Assembly (NCBI GenBank): GCA_963989385.1
Contig: OZ022502.1
Span: forward strand, 50,027,454 to 50,091,453
Direction: 5' to 3'
DNA length: 64,000 nt
DNA from: Ctena decussata
Taxonomy: Eukaryota; Mollusca; Bivalvia; Lucinida; Lucinidae
Shown here: in pieces, positions 1 through 9,632 of the stretch
Layout: each line of letters starts with the position of its first letter
How positions within the stretch are numbered: position 1 is the first letter of the stretch
Made by a program: the position numbers and the translations under genes
The notes under the pieces: generated by a model
What the model saw: only the letters and a program-made list of their open reading frames with translations
Told to the model about the DNA's origin: nothing
Database searches by the model: none

Positions 1-960
1 TAGTCACAATTGATGCATAATATAGCGGAAAGACAGATCAGCCTGCGCCTTCGTGCAAGCCTGTAATGAATGCCACGCCGGTGTATAGGGATGTCCAAGG
101 TGGTCCTTAAATCACAACGTGAGAAGAAATGGACGGATGGCTATGAAATTCGCCGATACTAATTGCCATCATGTGTTGCAGTTTTACGTCCTTTAGAACA
201 GTATTTTCGTATCAGGACGATGGGACATTGATAGTGAAAGTCTGGGTGCAATGTAGCCCCATTTACAGTCGGAAAGATTTCGCTTCTCGCGCATCTCTAA
301 CCCGGGTCCGATAGATCGGCAGGCAAGCGCTGAACCTACTGATGTGGATCATCATACAGAGATATAATGGTACATATGTCATTTGGGCGTATTGTTTGTG
401 GGCTGTTAGATTTCCATTCTATCGTCATAGCATATATTATGGTCCAGTCATGTCGTTTCGCTGCCTGTTATTATTTATTCAAGAGTATCAGGTACGGACT
501 ACGACTGAGGGAGTTTGTCAGTAGGTAAGAAACCTGTCGTCTTCAAACGCAAGCCAAGCGCTCTGGACAAACGATCCTTGTTATCTCATAGGTTTGTACT
601 GGCATGGACAGGATGGTGGTGGTGGTTGGCGTTTGGGTTTACGGCTCTTTTAGATAGTATTCCAGTCTCTTCGAGCTGCTTCCAGAGAGAGCAAGAAAGA
701 AAAGGTATAGATAGGATAGATGAGACTAGAATAATCCAAACAAACCCCATCCCGCACCTGCTGCAGGCCGACCGGCCCTTGCCCTACTATTAGCCAAATT
801 AGAAGAACGCCACGGCATTGAATGTTCAGCAGCACCATCGCCCAAACCGACCACCCCTAACATGGAATGGAAAAATCACGCAACATAAATCAGGGGCGAC
901 TAACTTAATTTGCCATGGTTGAAATATAGGCTGACAGCCGATAATACCAACCAACAGTGG
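1..960. other. unassigned stretch, no recognisable gene or repeat
   Basis: The reading frames here are short and low in complexity, for example a tryptophan run near 610-640, and none resembles a known family. No splice-bounded exon, tRNA or terminal inverted repeat was seen. Unique intergenic or intronic DNA is the simplest reading. Confidence 0.5.
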
Positions 961-1166
961 ACCTATCCGGTACTGTGCAAAGTAACTGTACTAAGTCGAC
1001 CGATAATTCGGTCGAAAGCTATACCAGTCACGGTAAATGATACTATTGTAAATGGGCGTCGACCGGGCTGGTATTGGTGTCGATTGTCCCAGTCGACAAC
1101 CACTTTTGCATGTGCGGTAACTGATTGGCTAGGTCGAAAACCAGGTTGGGAAACTGGTATTACCCT
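960..1166 (+). repeat. diverged dispersed repeat, copy 1 (partner at 43680-43855)
   Basis: The stretch shares an extended, gapped similarity with 43680-43855. Both run through TGGTATTGG-type and GATTG blocks to a common right part (GCATGTGCGGTAACTGATTG here, GTATGTAGGGTAATTGAATG there) and then GGGAAACTGGTATTACCC versus GCGAAATTGGTATTATCCCC. It also contains a small palindrome, CGACCGA-TAAT-TCGGTCG, near 998-1015. It is probably a non-autonomous element; its ends are not resolved. Confidence 0.45.
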
Positions 1167-1218
1167 CGAGATTAATTGATTTTCCTCATTTTTGTTTTCT
1201 TTTCTCTCGACCACATTC

Positions 1219-1243
1219 CTCTCTCTCTCTCTCTCTCTCTCTC
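1219..1243. repeat. (CT)n microsatellite
   Basis: An uninterrupted run of CT dinucleotides. It is followed by a pyrimidine-rich stretch with scattered CCAT and ACCT units down to about 1320. Confidence 0.9.
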
Positions 1244-1346
1244 TACCTATTCAACCATTACCCAACCTACCATCCAACCATCCATTTATCCATCATTTTA
1301 TCTGTCTTTCCATTCCTCCTCCATGTTACCTACCTCCCTAATCTGG

Positions 1347-1442
1347 CCCAGCGGATACTTATCGTCAAAATGACGTCGTGATGACTTCGGTGCGACGTCA
1401 TTTCGTAGAACCGACGTCAATACGACGTCATGTGCCTGCTGG
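1347..1442. mobile_element. GACGTC-rich palindromic MITE-like element, copy 1
   Basis: The ends are imperfect inverted repeats: CCCAGCGGATAC on the left and GTGCCTGCTGG on the right. The body is a run of near-palindromic GACGTC blocks. The right half matches the right arm of the element at 1863-1970 (GACGTCATGTGCCTGCTGG). This copy is more diverged than that one. GACGTC contains the CREB/ATF core, but here it is better explained as element structure than as a promoter. Confidence 0.6.
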
Positions 1443-1460
1443 TGTCTATCTGTCTATCAA

Positions 1461-1680
1461 GGAGCTCCGGTAGCTTAGTAGCTTAAGCAGTGGCCCGCTG
1501 ATCTAGCGATCCCGAGTTCGAGCCCCGCTGTTGGCGGGAATCTTTTCAATCGTAAACGGAGTTCCATGGACATAGCCTTTCATTATCATCCACCCATTGT
1601 CCTGATATGACTAAAATACTGTTAGAAAGGACGTAAAATCGCAATTAATCCATCCATCCAGCCACCCATCCATCCATCTA
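1461..1680 (+). mobile_element. tRNA-derived SINE, family 1, copy A
   Basis: The head is tRNA-like, with an A-box-like segment near 1476-1493 and a B box GAGTTCGAGCCCC at 1514-1526, the two internal RNA polymerase III promoter elements. After the head comes a body (TCTTTTCAATCGTAAACGG, then TTTCATTATC, CACCCATTGTCCTGATATG) shared with copies at 3176-3340 and 46977-47149. The 3' end is a CCAT/ATCC simple repeat, typical of a SINE tail. Three copies with the same head-body junction make a chance tRNA resemblance unlikely. Confidence 0.75.
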
Positions 1681-1704
1681 CATGTATTTATTTATATATC
1701 TACC

Positions 1705-1723
1705 CATTGATCGATCGATCGAT
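1705..1723. repeat. (GATC)n short tandem repeat
   Basis: About four to five GATC units beside the SINE tail. It sits in a wider stretch of degenerate tetranucleotide repeats at 1645-1745. Confidence 0.8.
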
Positions 1724-1862
1724 CGGCCTAGCCATCCGTCCATCTGTGCAGAAGTGCAGGCGTATTATCGTCTTCGCTGTTCGCACGAGCTTTAAAACGT
1801 TTTCTCATAACATGTGCCAAGTATCCAGCTGTAGGCAAACCTGTCTTATGAATTGGTTCACT

Positions 1863-1970
1863 CCCAACGGGCACATGACGTCAGAATTACGTCATACTGA
1901 CGTCGATGCGACGTCACCATGTCGCATCGACGTCAGTACGACGTCATTTCAACGTCATGTGCCTGCTGGG
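1863..1970. mobile_element. GACGTC-rich foldback element, copy 2, long palindrome
   Basis: Two arms of about 50 nt (1863-1912 and 1921-1970) are inverted copies of one another and are separated by an 8 nt loop, GTCACCAT. The inner 19 nt or so of each arm pair perfectly around GACGTCGATGCGAC. The outer ends read CCCAACGGGCACATGACGT and, inverted, CCCAGCAGGCACATGACGT. The single strand would fold into one long hairpin, as in foldback elements and MITEs. No transposase is present and no target duplication is obvious. Confidence 0.75.
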
Positions 1971-2091
1971 CTGTCATGCATTTTGTGACTTCCTGTTTTA
2001 TTCCCGGCAAAACGTTGCCCTTTCAAACTGAAACAATGCTTTGAGGAAAAAAAAAATCCAACCTCCAGAGGTAGCTTTTTCCCCCTATGGT

Positions 2092-2108
2092 TTGATTGAT
2101 TGATTGAT
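2092..2108. repeat. (TGAT)n short tandem repeat
   Basis: Four consecutive TGAT units. The rest of 1975-2630 is AT-rich and shows no gene or recognisable repeat. Confidence 0.7.
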
Positions 2109-2629
2109 TCCTGTACTTTGGAATGCATCATAATTTTGATGATCTTTCATCCAAGTTGTTGGAAAGCACTTATAAAAAGGGAATGAATAAGTTTCACTAA
2201 AAAGTGTAAATCAAAAAGTTATTAGAAAAGTTGTTTTGCAAGGGATTTCCTAACTCTGCTTCGCACACCAGTTAGCGCTATTTTTAGTTCGCGCCAAAAA
2301 TAGATAACGCGGCTGACGTCATGCTACATTGCATTTTAGTATAGTTTTAACCTATCTGCCATGCCAGGACCTCAAGGAGAGCTCACGGCAAGAGAAAACT
2401 GACCTTTGGAGAATGGCATCAAAAATCGCACACCTGTAAACATAATAAACATAGTTATTTTTAGAACTGGAATTCCAACATAAGAAAATAAACCAAAAGG
2501 GAAAATGACTATTTTCTTCAGCATCTGACGATTTTCTAAGTAGCAACAAATTCAGAAAAATAAGAGAATTCAATACTACTCAGAAAAAGACGAAGTTATT
2601 TCCTGAACATAATTGTTATCTCTAGTCCA

Positions 2630-2893
2630 GGAACCTACCTTTAACGTCCATGGTAAACATCTATGGTCATGTCGGGACGGCCAGTTAACCTAACCACACT
2701 ATTCGTTGGCAGGCTTAGACCTCCTAAGCGGTTAACCAGTACTAAGTGCACATACTTTCGCCAGTAACTGACAACTGCTCTTCTTAAACCAGCGGAAGGA
2801 GAAACGAAAGTATGTGGCCAGACCGGGTTTCGAACCCAGGACCTCTGACTTATGAGTCAGGTGCCCTACCGATTGCGCTACGCGGCTCGGCTC
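2630..2893 (-). mobile_element. tRNA-derived SINE, family 2, long copy
   Basis: Read on the minus strand the element begins with a tRNA-like head (about 2888 to 2815). It has an A-box-like TAGCGCAATCGGTAGG, an anticodon-type hairpin CTGAC-TCATAA-GTCAG (2845-2860) and a B box GGGTTCGAAACCC (2825-2837). The hairpin loop has only six bases, so this is not a good tRNA gene. The head is fused to a body (CACATACTTTCGTTTCTCC, then TTACTGGCGAAAGTATG, then TTAACCGCTTAGGAGGTCTA) that recurs at 32958-33163 and, as a 3' end only, at 36411-36477. The reading frame across this copy is a shadow of the SINE and not a protein. Confidence 0.8.
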
Positions 2894-3055
2894 CCTTATG
2901 GTTTGACCCTTAAGTAAAAAGCGAGGCAAAAGATACAAATGGCAGACTTGCTTCCCCTGAAAGTGTACCCGTGCATGCAGGCAGTCAGGTCAGAGTCTTT
3001 GCTGTTCGCACATTATGCTCGGATATTCAGGAATCTTACAAGCACAAGTTGAAGT

Positions 3056-3113
3056 GTTGTTGTTGTTTTTTTTGTTGTTGGTGATGTTGTTTTTTTTTTT
3101 TGTTTGTTTTTTA
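3056..3113. repeat. T-rich low-complexity tract (TTG/T)n
   Basis: GTTGTTGTT units pass into uninterrupted T runs. No gene is associated. Confidence 0.8.
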
Positions 3114-3175
3114 CCATTAGGCCGATCTGGGTCTTCTGTCTTTATTTAATCAGACTATTCGTACTGTATAAAAAT

Positions 3176-3340
3176 GGAGCCTCAGTATGTTAAGCGCTGG
3201 CCTGCTGATCTAGCGGTCTGGGGTTCTAGCCCCACCGGAGGCGGAGATCATTTTAAATCATAGACTGGCTACATCGCTTTCATTATCACCCACCCAGCGT
3301 CCTGATATGGACGTTAATTCGCAAGACATCCATCCATCCA
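3176..3340 (+). mobile_element. tRNA-derived SINE, family 1, copy B
   Basis: This copy has the same plan as the one at 1461-1680: a tRNA-like head with TTAAGCGCTGGCCTGCTGAT and CTAGCGGTC, a B box close to GGTTCTAGCCCC (about 3221-3233), a body with TTTCATTATCACCCACC and CGTCCTGATATGG, and a (CATC)n tail at 3327-3340. The B box carries a base change (TTCTAG for TTCGAG), so this copy is probably not transcribed from its own promoter. Confidence 0.7.
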
Positions 3341-3379
3341 TTCTGTCTGAACATATTGGTGTCTTATAAATAATGCATA

Positions 3380-3575
3380 AGGCTACAGACAGACAGACGG
3401 CCTGTCAGACAGAGACAGGCAGACGGCCTCTCAGGGTAGGTAGGGTAGGATAGGGTAGGGTAGGTAGGTAAGTAGGTAGGTGAACGGAGAGACAGACATA
3501 CAGACATTCAGAGGGTAGGGACGTAGGCAGGTAAGAATGTTAGGTAGGTAGGTGACTAGATGGATGGATGGATCT
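3380..3575. repeat. compound tetranucleotide repeat (CAGA)n (TAGG)n (GGAT)n
   Basis: CAGA/CAGG units at about 3387-3425 are followed by TAGG units (3430-3480), CAGA units (3490-3510), then TAGG and TGGA units to about 3573. This is a compound, imperfect microsatellite. From 3576 to about 3900 no gene or repeat was recognised. Confidence 0.8.
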
Positions 3576-4004
3576 TTTAGATGAACTGAGCGCTGATTCA
3601 AATTAGATTACTTAATTTTATACTAATATATGGCTGAACAATAAAATACCAAAACAACAGGTTTATCTATATTGCGAGAAGGACGTGTTTACTTTCGATT
3701 TCGATCGTGTGTCTATAACGTGTACGATGAGCAGACACTGGATTCTAATGTCGGCAAAAGCGTAGCTACCTGTATGCAAATACGCAGGTGCGTATTAAAT
3801 TTTTGTCACACTGGCAAAATTCCAACACGCTCAGTGTGATTTCCGCTAGTGCGCCCTTGCTCGGTACAAAAACATGTATTTATGTATTTTGCCCTTGTTA
3901 AGACATGCACATAAGTGCAGTCTGATCACGATACTCGCTGTTCCTTATATATTGAACAGAGCTGTATGCATTTAGGATTTTTGGCTTGATAATCTACATG
4001 GCTG

Positions 4005-4310
4005 GTTTGAGATGTAAGTGTTAGAAGCCTTTTCTGAAGGAACCAAGCGGGCAAGTGTCGAATCAACATCGATGCAATGTCGACATTACTACAACGTTTG
4101 AACCGTTGTATAAACTCTGCAAACAAGGTTAAGGTACATATAGAATGTTAGGAAACTGAAACTCACGCAGAAACCAAACAACGTCGCATAAACGTCGCGA
4201 CAGATTTAGCGACTTCATTTCAAAACGAGTGCAGACTGTCTGGTATGCATTGCTAAAAAGGAAGTCGTCGAATCAATGTCCTTGCAACGTCATCAACGCA
4301 ACGTCCATTC
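4005..4310. repeat. ATCGATGCAACGTC-type palindrome-rich segments
   Basis: Short blocks such as CGAATCAACATCGATGCAA, GTCGACATT, CAACGTCATCAACGCAACG and AACGTCGC cluster at 4029-4090, 4186-4205 and 4258-4310. They recur at 6152-6220. They resemble the GACGTC-rich foldback elements at 1347-1442 and 1863-1970 and may be eroded relatives, but boundaries cannot be fixed. Confidence 0.4.
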
Positions 4311-4375
4311 GCCATTTCAGTGTTTTGTCACTCTCAAGAATATACTAAGTATACGTTAACAAAGGGTGCGTTTGG

Positions 4376-4800
4376 GGCTCTGCCAATGCCAGCATAGATA
4401 TGTCAATGCCGTTCAGAGTTTCAACATTGGCACCACTGATTCTACCGTCGGTACCAAAGGTACCAATATTGCCGACCATTGGCTGCCAGTACTGCAGACA
4501 ACAAAGGGCGTGTGTAACATTACAAACGCCGGAAAATTGCGTCATTCAATATGGCGATTTAGTGAATCCATCATAAACGCTCGAGTTCTGACAGGAGAAT
4601 AATTGTTCCCGACAGTGATGAAAGCAAATTAGAAAAACTAATATTTTCTAATTACAGAGAAAAATGGCTCTGCAATAGTGTCAATGGCACCATTGGCTCT
4701 ACCAATAGTTAGCTGCCAAAGGTCACCTGTTCAGGGTTTACGGTTACCAATGGCACCATTGGCAAATCGCCAATGACACCACTGGCAGAACCCTGAATGT
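4376..4800. repeat. cluster of GGCACCATTGGC / GGTACC inverted motifs
   Basis: At least eight versions of TTGGCACCACTG, GGCACCATTGGC, GGTACCAATATTGCC and CCAATGACACCACTGGC occur in 425 bp, on both strands, so the segment can fold back on itself many times. The right end is a defined hairpin: TTCAGGGTT near 4731 is inverted as AACCCTGAA near 4790. The arms between are ACCAATGGCACCATTGGC and GCCAATGACACCACTGGC around an AAATC loop. Related GGCACCACTGGTAC occurs at 46760. It is probably a foldback-type element. Confidence 0.5.
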
Positions 4801-5640
4801 ACCCAAAGTTCATCACTTAGCTTAACCAAGGATTAGGCAACTTTAAAACAGCGTGTCCTGGCGTATTAACTTTGGTAAGCTTCAAACGTTTTATATAGCA
4901 AATTATTTGCAGCGTGCACAGAACCTATCAATTGCTATATTGCCACGGCGTTTTCAGCTGTTGGGAACGAGCCGTAATGCCGAATCAATTATGTGGACTA
5001 AATGCACATGCCCTGGCCAGACTGCACATGTATACATGTACACCGGGAAAGGCTGGGGTAGTACATTTGCTTTTGTTAGCCCATTAAATTGTGGGTAATC
5101 TAAGCCCGCCCCCCCCCCCCCCCGCGCTCCCAAGTCTGCCCAATCCCCTTTTTCTTTGAACGTCTGTTACATGGATTTGGATGACTCCATTTCTGTGTTT
5201 TAGGGGTTTCTGGTGCATGTTTCCACTTTTATTGTATTTTGTATAAATATTCCGTTCATCCTGACCAGACTGGGTCTACACTGTTCGCATATGTCGCCAA
5301 AACGGGTTACCAGTCTAAAAAGAGTTAATTACTCTACATATTATGACAACTATTTTAATTGATATTTAATTTACTGGCAGGCCTTGTTCGGATCATAGAT
5401 GTTCGTCGGTAAAATCAGCGTGCCACTGCGTCGACGTTTAACAGGATCTGCTGTACATATGCGACCAATGACGACTCAGACCTATCTGCGCGTCTGTGCA
5501 GTCAGCCTGATACGACTTCGTTTTTGTTTCCAACAGATATCACTGACACATATACATACGTTGCAAGTATACACATAAGCATGCTGCATGCAAATTTATG
5601 CTGTTTCAGTTTTGGCATAATGTTCACACAATGTGCAAGA
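4801..5640. other. unassigned stretch with a poly-C run
   Basis: A C run of about 20 bases lies at 5106-5123. No gene, tRNA or terminal repeat was recognised. Short phrases such as GTCTACACTGTTCGC (5274) echo CTTTGCTGTTCGC at 2996 and CTTCGCTGTTCGC at 1769, which hints at a low-copy diverged repeat in the first 6.5 kb. Confidence 0.5.
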
Positions 5641-5659
5641 ATCCTTTTTGTAGTTTAAG

Positions 5660-5730
5660 CTTTCCTCCTCCAGCAAGATTCGAACACGGACTGCTAGCTT
5701 ATCAGGACAGCCCTTATGGGGCTCCCAACA
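5660..5730 (-). repeat. tRNA-like fragment, minus strand
   Basis: The minus strand carries a B-box-like GTGTTCGAATCTTGC preceded by a possible anticodon-arm stem and, further upstream, GGGAGCCCCATAAGG. The A box and acceptor pairing are poor. It is more likely a tRNA pseudogene or SINE fragment than a working tRNA. Confidence 0.3.
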
Positions 5731-6369
5731 GACTGGTACTGAAACCCTGTATATTCATTCAGTAGTACAAAATAGCCGAGTCAAATTGTGTGCCATACAC
5801 TGGTAAAGCAACCCTTAACGTCAGATAAGAGCGCACTTCCAATGACAAATGCTGACATCACGAGTAATTTTCAATCATGACGGAGACGTTTACACGGCTA
5901 GATCCCGCTTTGCGCTATTCTGCCCTACATTATGGGCTGACGATTTAGTTTGAGTGGCGCTATCACAAGCTGTCTTCAACCGATCAAAATGGAAGAAAAA
6001 AATTTCCCTGGCGGGGTATTGGCGTTGAACAAATAGCTAATTCAGTATCAGCAAAACGAAAATATAAATAACACCACGTTTATTTATGCTTTCCAGACGA
6101 GAAAGAACGACATACATCGTCTTTTTGCCTAGATGTCCTAATGTAGCTACAAAGTTGTCAGCGTCAAATCGACGCTGATGCAACGTCATGATGTAAATAT
6201 GATGTTGCAACGATGTAGATACGGTTTTAATTCAATCCTGCAAATGGCGTCGTGTAAAATTTTACCTTACGGTGCGTGCCTTAAAGAAAGACTCGGATCA
6301 GCTTGCGCACCGGCGCAGACTGATCAGTCTTCCTGGTTTGATGCATATGTAAAGACTAAATTGGACTGA

Positions 6370-6722
6370 GTCTTTGCTTGTCGCTAATGTCCTAAACTCC
6401 CTGTTCGTGCGACGCAATTCGGCACCACAATCGATGCGATGTATACGTGTGAAATGCCCCCTTACCTAGAACGTCCGATCTCAAATGTAGAATGTCAGCC
6501 TAGGTAAACTTTTAATATCCAGTAAGATGTCTTAGCCTGAAAAGAGGCTCAGTTCTGTTACTTTTTGCAGGATCACTCAATTTTCATGACGAATAATACA
6601 TTAAAATTAAAATACCTCACGACCAGTGCTTCTTGTTAACTGTTTCTTGCATACCTCACCACCAGTCTGCATATAAAATATTGTTATCCTTTTTCAAATA
6701 TTATGGTCACAAGAATTCCTAT
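6370..6722. other. unassigned stretch
   Basis: AT-rich sequence in which no coding segment, repeat or RNA gene was recognised. Confidence 0.5.
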
Positions 6723-7314
6723 CACGGGTGGTAAACATTGGAACGAGCTCCAAAAGGAGGTATCGGTATTTTGTGCCAACGGCACATCCGGGAACGTTAG
6801 AGATCGCTCCAAAGGACACAAATGGGTAAACAAAGGTAGGTGTCAGTGGCTTTTCTGAAAAAATTCGAAGTTTTAAGCGACAGATGGTTAATTATCGCGA
6901 TGTTGCTGCGTGTAGAAATAGTTTCTCTGTGTGTGTGGTCCGAAAATTCGGTTGAAATCGAAATAGTTTCCACATGAATCCCACAACCGAGTCGAACACG
7001 AAGTTGGTTTTCCCCCCAGCTTTTTGTCAACAAAGAGACCTCTGTGCATAATTTATCGTTTTACACTAAAAACACAGGCCTGGTACGCTAGTCCTGGTTG
7101 AACAAGCACTCTATATCACCTCTCAGGTCAAAAAAGGCAATCATGAGAATTATATAAACAAATGATGGTGAAAATACGATTGGAGATCGTTCCAGCGGCC
7201 GGAGCTCGTTCCAAACTGAATAAGATCGTTCCCAGGGCTATCTTTTATGATTTAATAAAATAAACAAAATACCGATACCTCCTTTGGAGCTCGTTCCAAT
7301 GTTTACCACCCGTG
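6723..7314. mobile_element. 592 bp DNA element with 52 bp terminal inverted repeats
   Basis: The left end (6723-6774) begins CACGGGTGGTAAACATTGGA, runs through ACGAGCTCC and ends GGTATCGGTATTTTGT. The right end (7264-7314) is its reverse complement with one base missing in an A run. The interior has no transposase frame but repeats subterminal motifs: GAGATCGCTCC near 6800, and GAGATCGTTCC, GGAGCTCGTTCC and AGATCGTTCCC at 7184-7240. This plan suits a non-autonomous cut-and-paste element (MITE) with repeated transposase-binding motifs. No clear target duplication was seen, so the superfamily is open. Confidence 0.8.
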
Positions 7315-7608
7315 CTTTTATTTTCGAGAAAGGGTAAGTAGCCCTTAAAGTGCAATAAGTGCAATTTTGACGGAGCAAAACGTATATGGTCCGCTCATTT
7401 TTATAAAATCTTCATATGTGAAATTTCAAAACCCAATGCCCAGTGCTTCTAGAGCCCACGAGTTGCTAAAGTATAACCACGTAACTATCATATGCGGAAT
7501 AATCTAACCACTACCAAAATACTTTATACATAAAGAACAACTCCATATAAAAATCAGATTACTAGGTCTAGCGGCTTTAGAAGTTGAGAAATGGTCAAAT
7601 TCAAACAG

Positions 7609-8240
7609 GAAGACCATGAGGCCCTGAATCGCTCACCTACGTATGGTGGCAAAGTAGGTCATGAGACCTAGACCGCTTGAATAAATTTTCGTTCCCTCAG
7701 CCCCAGGAGGCTGTGTAAAAAATTTGGTAACAGTTAGCCCAGTAGCTTTTGTCTGAAATTGTCAAAATATGAGAGAAGTGGGTCAGAAGTCAAAGAATGA
7801 CCCTGACCTCTTGTTCTCGCAAATCTTCCATGTACTAATTAAAATGACTGTATATACCAATTTTAGGCCAAAAATCTTCTAAACTTGCAATAAAATCGTA
7901 TGTTCTTGGATTTTCCCATACTTGACCTTGCCTTAAAAAGGTCAAGGTCAGCTCAAGGGCATCATTTGAACAATCTTGATAGTATTCAAGTACCTGATGC
8001 TATATACCAAGTTTCAAAGCCATCGATTACTTGGTTCTGGAGAAGAAGATATGTAAAGGTTTTTGCCATATATGGGCATGGCGCCCATGTTGGTCATGTG
8101 ACCCAACCCCTTTGAACAAATTTTCGTTACCTCATCCCCAATAGACTTCATATGGAATTTGGTTACAATTGGTCGAGTGGCTTTGGAGGAGATCTGTGAA
8201 ATTGTCAAAATATAAGTCAATAAAGCCAAGAATTCCACGG
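7609..8240 (+). mobile_element. GACCTTGACC-type bivalve repeat unit
   Basis: It opens with the family's left-end phrase, GAGGCCCTGAATCGCTCACC. It continues through the standard order of blocks: ATTTTCGTTCCCTCAGCCCC, GTTAGCCCAGTAGC, TGACCTCTTGTTCTC, AAAAGGTCAAGGTCAGC, ATACCAAGTTTCAAAGCCAT, ATATGGGCATGGCG, GGTCATGTGACC. The same order recurs at 21.3, 25.7, 28.4, 47.1, 49.2 and 59.3 kb. It is non-coding. The short reading frames on both strands are by-products. Confidence 0.8.
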
Positions 8241-9490
8241 AATGCTTTATCGCGTCTGCCTTATGCTTTCTCAGTAGTAGATACCATGGTTAAAGGAAAG
8301 TGTACGCTAGGTCTGATGAGTTTATGTAGAAGTTTGAGCAAAATCGACTTACAAACTAGAAAAAGATGCAGTTCTATACATAAAGCTGTACAGTCAACAA
8401 AGTTAAAAATATAGGTTAAAGGCATAAAGTAGTCAAACAATCGAGGACACCAGCTTGAGAAAACATTTATGCCATGTCTGATGATTGTAGGCGGTATAGT
8501 CAGTGAAAAATGGATTTGATTGCTCTTATCCGTATAATCATAGTTACCAGGTTGACATACAATTTCTACAGTCAACACAGCATGATATATAGGTCTAGAG
8601 TACAAATAATAGAAGCGTCCCAGAAGAATATTCAAGCTAGGTTTGACGATTACACAAATTAAGGTTAAACAGATGTGGACTCAAACCCTAAGGTTATGGG
8701 ATAGAATAGAATAGGACTCAAAACCTAAAGTTGGCACCACTTTGCATGTGAAATTTTACAAAATCAGTAGCACGTGAAATATAGGTCAAGGCTTGAAACA
8801 AAAACATTAATCCTCGAGTTCGTTCTAACATAAAACTTTATATTAGATTTGATGATTCTAGATATCAAATATTGAGTGAAATGGACTGAAACAATAGGGT
8901 CGATGTAAGTTTTTGAAATTAAAATTTTCACAAAGTCAACAGAGCATGAAATATTGGTCAAAGTCAAAATAAGTACAACAATCCTCTAGATCAACCTAAG
9001 TAGCAATTTCATACCAGGTTTGATGACTGTAGGTATCACAGACTGAGATATGGACCAGTACGTTAGGGTTCATGTAATTTTTGACGTAAAATTTTACTTA
9101 GTCAGCAGAGCATAAAGTGTATGTCAAAGGTCAAAAAAGCCAAAAATCCTCTAGAATATCAAATGAAAAAAATTATACCAGGTTTGATAAAGTCATACAT
9201 GGAAAGAAATGGACTTAAACACTAGGGTCAACGTAATTCTTGACGTAAAAATTCACGAAGTCATTAGAGCATATAAAGTAGGCGAAAGGTCCAAATAAGT
9301 GCAAGGTTCCTCGAGACCATTCTAAGAAAAAAACTCTCTACTAGATTTGATAAGTGTAGGTATCATAGATTGAGAATAATGGACATGAACGTTAGGGCCG
9401 AGGTTACTAAGGACGGACGGAAAGACGGACAGACTGACGGACGGACGGAAAAGTGAACTCCTATAACGCACCTTTCTAAAGCAGGTGCGA
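8241..9490 (+). mobile_element. Pearl-like element with about seven 166 bp tandem units
   Basis: A unit marked by AGGTTTGATGATTGTAGGTA begins near 8310, 8476, 8640, 8846, 9017, 9181 and 9344. The step is 163-171 bp, except 206 bp across 8640-8846, where a 22 bp insertion plus its 15 bp duplication accounts for the excess. The array ends in a (GACG)n tract (9411-9450) and a hairpin GCACCT...AGGTGC (9468-9488) followed by GACAAAAA. Tandem core repeats of about 160 bp next to an ACGG microsatellite are the plan described for oyster Pearl elements. Confidence 0.7.
8692..8713 (+). mobile_element. 22 bp LINE 3'-tail insertion with 15 bp target duplication
   Basis: The inserted bases match the extreme 3' end of the LINE at 16688-20412 (GGTTATGGGATAG followed by AATA/GAATA units). 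They are flanked by GGACTCAAACCCTAA (8677-8691) and GGACTCAAAACCTAA (8714-8728), which differ at one base. This is the pattern left by target-primed reverse transcription that aborted after the tail. The excess length of the surrounding 166 bp unit agrees with it. Confidence 0.75.
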
Positions 9491-9627
9491 CAAAAAGTGT
9501 TTTGTATAGTGTTCGGTATTATTTTAAAGAAACAATGTAGTGTTTTCAGTAAATGCATAGCATTTTCACCCGGCATGCCCCAAAACAAAGTTATGAGGCC
9601 ATTTGAAAACTTTTCAAACGCCCCTCG
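9491..9627 (-). mobile_element. mariner-like terminal remnant
   Basis: On the minus strand, from 9627 downward, the sequence starts CGAGGGGCGTTTGAAAAG, with TA outside it, and continues GGCCTCATAACTTTG, GGCATGCCGGG, TTTACTGAAAACACTACATT, ATACCGAACACT. This follows the left end of the element at 56868 base for base with scattered changes. The other end is lost against the 8241-9490 array. A 186-residue minus-strand frame running through here (9322-9882) is not a gene. Confidence 0.7.
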
Positions 9628-9632
9628 TATTG

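Noticed and set aside
515..793. 92-residue plus-strand frame with a tryptophan run
   Set aside because: It starts at a non-ATG codon, has no family resemblance and no splice signals, and is overlapped by antisense frames of similar length.
1176..1373. serine/threonine-rich frame near the (CT)n tract
   Set aside because: It is a translation of a microsatellite and adjoining CCAT repeats.
1362..1970. a CRE (GACGTC) promoter cluster
   Set aside because: The motifs fall exactly in the inverted arms of foldback elements, and no gene start is nearby.
2815..2888. a minus-strand tRNA gene with CAT anticodon
   Set aside because: The anticodon loop has six bases, the D-stem has a mismatch, and the sequence continues into a SINE body found elsewhere in the window.
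8310..9400. a CRISPR-like regularly spaced array
   Set aside because: The whole 166 bp unit is repeated with drift. There are no short exact repeats separated by unique spacers, and the context is eukaryotic.
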